DNA of 64,000 bases from Streptomyces tirandamycinicus (GTDB taxonomy: Bacteria; Actinomycetota; Actinomycetes; Streptomycetales; Streptomycetaceae): contig NZ_CP029188.1 in the NCBI RefSeq assembly GCF_003097515.1, positions 5,157,001 to 5,221,000 of the forward strand, written 5' to 3'. Positions 61,785 through 64,000 of this stretch are shown one piece after another. The position numbers were made by a program, and so were the translations under genes. Position 1 is the stretch's first letter, and each line of letters starts with the position of its first letter. The notes under the pieces are model-generated. The model worked only from the letters and a program-made list of their open reading frames with translations. It was not told the DNA's origin and made no database searches.

Positions 61785-63584
61785 TCAGCCGAGCCGGAGC
61801 AGTCTCTCGCCGGCGGTCGGCGCGGTGAGGTCGGTTCTGAGGGCCACCGGGACCCGTCGGGCCCCGTCTCCGGTGCCCACCGTCAACTCGCCGACGACGG
61901 TGCCGGCCTTCGCAGTCCGGGGGACGGACCGGCCGCCGTCGCTGAAGCCGACGCTCAGCTTCTGCCCGGCGAAGCCGACCGCAGTGAGATCCTCGGCGGC
62001 CACGAGCGCGGTTCGGCCGCCGAGCCGGTCGTCGACGCGGCCCACGACCTGGCCCTTGTGCACCACGGTGGCTGATGTGAGGGCCTCGCGTACCGCTTCG
62101 ATGACCTTCCTGCTGTTGTCCTGCACCAGGATGAGGCTGTCGGCGCCGTTGGGGTCCGGGCCGGCGGCACGCTGGTCCATCATCGTGCCGAGGATCAACC
62201 GGGCCTCGCCGGCCACGGTCTTGTGGGCCGCCCATGTCAGGGTGCCCCCGGCCGGGGTGTTGGAGCCGGTCTTGACGCCCGTGACGTTCAGCCCGGCCAG
62301 GAGCAGGCGGTCGTTGTTGTTGTGGATGCGTCCAAGACCGGGGATGTCGGCGCTGGGCATGGCGACGATGGTGCGAAACGCGTCGGACTTCATCACCTCC
62401 TCCGCCAGTTTGAGCTGGTCGACGGCGGTGCTGACGGTCCTCTCGTCCAGGCCGCTGGGGTCGGTGTAGGTGGTGTTCTCCATGCCCAGTGCCCTGGCCG
62501 CGGCGTTCATCTTCCCGACGAACGCCGCCTCGTCCCGGGAGCCGGTGTCCCAACGTGCCAGCAACCGGGCGATGTTGTTGCCCGACGGGATCATCAGCAT
62601 CTTCAGCATGTCGCGCTCGCTGAAGGTCTGGCCCACCCTGAGACCCACGATGCGCGACTCGTCCCTGGCCCGGCCGTCTTCCACGGTCTGGGCGTCCACC
62701 TCGATCCAAGGACCCTCCTCGCCCTTGCCGAGCGGGTGTTCGCGGAGAATCACGTAGGCCGTCATGATCTTGGCGACACTCGCTGTCGGGACGGGCCTCT
62801 CCTCGCCGAACGTCGCCGTGGTGCCCGAGCCGACGACCTTGACGGCGCCCTGTCCCTTCCCGGGCCACGGAACGGAGAACGCGGCGCCGTCGACGGTGAC
62901 GGAAGAGGGGACCTGATCGACTGTTAGGGTCGGCTCGGGGAGCGGGCGGAGCACCTGTACGGCCGGGAGGCCGATCCCGAGAAGCGCTGCGAGCGGGATC
63001 CAGACCCTGCCCCTTCCCCCACGGGTGAGGGCCGGGGGACCGGGAGGCGCGGAAGTGCCGGGCGGCTGCGCGGGCGGCTCCGTCGGGTGCGGCGTGTCCT
63101 GCTGCCCGGCGCTGTGGGCTTGCGCCACTGCGGACGCCCTGGCCGTGCCGTCGGCGTGGGGGTGGGGGCCCTTCCGTGAATCCGGCGGGTTGCCGGCGTG
63201 CCCGTCCGCGGTCGCGGTTCGGCCGGTCGGCTCCGCCGCTGCCGCACCGGCGTCCGCGTCCGCGTCGGCCGTGACCGCGTCCGCGTCGGCCGCGTCAGCT
63301 GTGACCGCGACCGTGCCGGGGAGAGCGCTCGCCCCGGCACGGCGCGGCGCCTCGAGGGCGACCGGGGCCGATGGCTCGTTCCCGGACGATTCCGATTCCG
63401 TTGCCGCCGCGGTGCCGGGTGCGGGTGCGGGTGCGGATGGGGGTACGGGTGCGTGGCCGGCCGCTTCGGGCGCCGGCCGCTCTCCTTCGGCGTCTGCCGG
63501 TGATGGCGCCCTCCCCACCGGCGGTTCGGTGCCCTCCACCGGTGAGCCGTGCCGATGGGGTGCGCCGGGGGAGCAGCCCGCCAT
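61785..63584 (-). CDS. D-alanyl-D-alanine carboxypeptidase (S11, DacA-like) with long disordered N-terminus
   Basis: A 599-residue enzyme. The catalytic SxxK is SVAK (about residue 266), SxN is SGN in MLMIPSGNNIA (about 331) and KTG is VTGVKTGSNT (about 437), all intact. It trims the terminal D-Ala of peptidoglycan stem peptides. One membrane helix (VWIPLAALLGIGLPAVQVL, about 195-213) precedes the domain. The first about 190 residues are Pro/Ala/Asp/Thr-rich with an ADADA run, and would lie in the cytoplasm. ATG 63584 has GGAGGAAAG 5 nt upstream; ATG 63605 is less likely. Confidence 0.92.
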   Translation of the reverse strand: MAGCSPGAPHRHGSPVEGTEPPVGRAPSPADAEGERPAPEAAGHAPVPPSAPAPAPGTAAATESESSGNEPSAPVALEAPRRAGASALPGTVAVTADAADADAVTADADADAGAAAAEPTGRTATADGHAGNPPDSRKGPHPHADGTARASAVAQAHSAGQQDTPHPTEPPAQPPGTSAPPGPPALTRGGRGRVWIPLAALLGIGLPAVQVLRPLPEPTLTVDQVPSSVTVDGAAFSVPWPGKGQGAVKVVGSGTTATFGEERPVPTASVAKIMTAYVILREHPLGKGEEGPWIEVDAQTVEDGRARDESRIVGLRVGQTFSERDMLKMLMIPSGNNIARLLARWDTGSRDEAAFVGKMNAAARALGMENTTYTDPSGLDERTVSTAVDQLKLAEEVMKSDAFRTIVAMPSADIPGLGRIHNNNDRLLLAGLNVTGVKTGSNTPAGGTLTWAAHKTVAGEARLILGTMMDQRAAGPDPNGADSLILVQDNSRKVIEAVREALTSATVVHKGQVVGRVDDRLGGRTALVAAEDLTAVGFAGQKLSVGFSDGGRSVPRTAKAGTVVGELTVGTGDGARRVPVALRTDLTAPTAGERLLRLG

Positions 63585-64000
63585 TGATCTTTCCTCCATG
63601 CTCATGCGCCAAGGGGTTCGGGTCGCAACTCGGTTCCCGGCCGGGACGGGGCCTTCACCGTCGAACGGGGCGTGGGCGTCCGCGCCTCGGGGTGGTGACC
63701 GAGGCGCGCACGGTCGGGGCCGCGGGTGCTCGCCGCCGGGCGCCGTACCGCGATCCGCGAGTCACTTCGCGGGCATCGTCGTTGCCCTGGTCACACCCTG
63801 TCGGGTGCCGGGCGGACACCGCGTCAGACCGGTCCCGGCGGACTCGGTGTCCGGGGGCCGCCGCAGTGGGTCGCGATCAGGGACCTCCGCCACCCCCGGC
63901 CCCTTGGAAGCCGGACAGGGGCACGGGAGGAGCGGGCCCCGCCCTCGCCGGGGCCCGCTCCTCCCATGCGGCTTCCGTGGGCCGGCTGCCGCCCGGCGCG
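63585..64000. other. Intergenic region at right edge
   Basis: 416 bp upstream of the carboxypeptidase gene. The only clear structure is the hairpin at 63925-63965. No gene is supported. Confidence 0.45.
63925..63965. terminator. Hairpin terminator at right edge
   Basis: A perfect 15-bp stem, 63925-63939 with 63951-63965 (arm gggaggagcgggccc), extendable by two pairs. It probably ends a gene lying beyond the window. Confidence 0.75.

Overview
This is chromosomal DNA from a high-GC actinomycete, almost certainly a Streptomyces. The evidence is strong G/C bias at third codon positions, GTG and TTG starts, TAnnnT -10 boxes, and a gene order that matches the conserved rpsO-pnp-dapB-thyX-dapA-RNase J-osaCAB-ftsK-rimO-pgsA-clgR-lhr-recA-recX core of that genus. 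Most of the window is core genome. No insertion sequence, integrase, prophage or CRISPR array was seen.

Bases 1-16250 hold a type VII (ESX/WXG100) secretion locus. On the + strand are the end of one mycosin protease, two secretion-associated proteins, a second mycosin and two WXG100 proteins. On the - strand are a GNAT enzyme, a lipoprotein, a 771-residue WXG-type candidate effector, a small helical partner, a two-helix membrane protein and the three-ATPase motor EccC. EccD is divergent from EccC, and the gap between them carries a phased 10-bp repeat array.

Bases 16500-27100 hold RNA metabolism and lysine/thymidylate genes: rpsO, pnp, an M16 peptidase overlapping pnp, dapB, small membrane proteins, thyX, dapA and RNase J. 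Bases 27100-28011 hold an unusual stable-RNA locus. It has a complete-looking rRNA operon promoter and leader followed directly by 5S rRNA, with no 16S or 23S, then a strong terminator and tRNA-Thr(GGT).

Bases 28059-37468 hold the osmoadaptation cluster: osaC (anti-sigma kinase/PAS/GAF/PP2C fusion), divergent osaA (poly-HAMP hybrid histidine kinase with an exact 92-codon repeat) and osaB (response regulator without a DNA-binding domain). Bases 37962-45640 hold ftsK, a RodZ-like protein, the overlapping rimO-pgsA-pncC run, clgR and a Dps ferritin.

Bases 46478-59745 are rich in DNA repair (a Nei-type glycosylase, Lhr helicase, recA and recX), interrupted by an AraC regulator with an AzlCD exporter, a toroid-fold protein, a DUF3046 protein and an AI-2E-family transporter. 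recA shows a LexA-box promoter and a PafBC-type damage promoter, and lhr has a close copy of the second. The right end carries an FAD aromatic hydroxylase and a D,D-carboxypeptidase with a very long low-complexity N-terminus.

Assignments rest on reading motifs and gene order. No database search was run. Leaderless starts and promoters are inferred from motif spacing.
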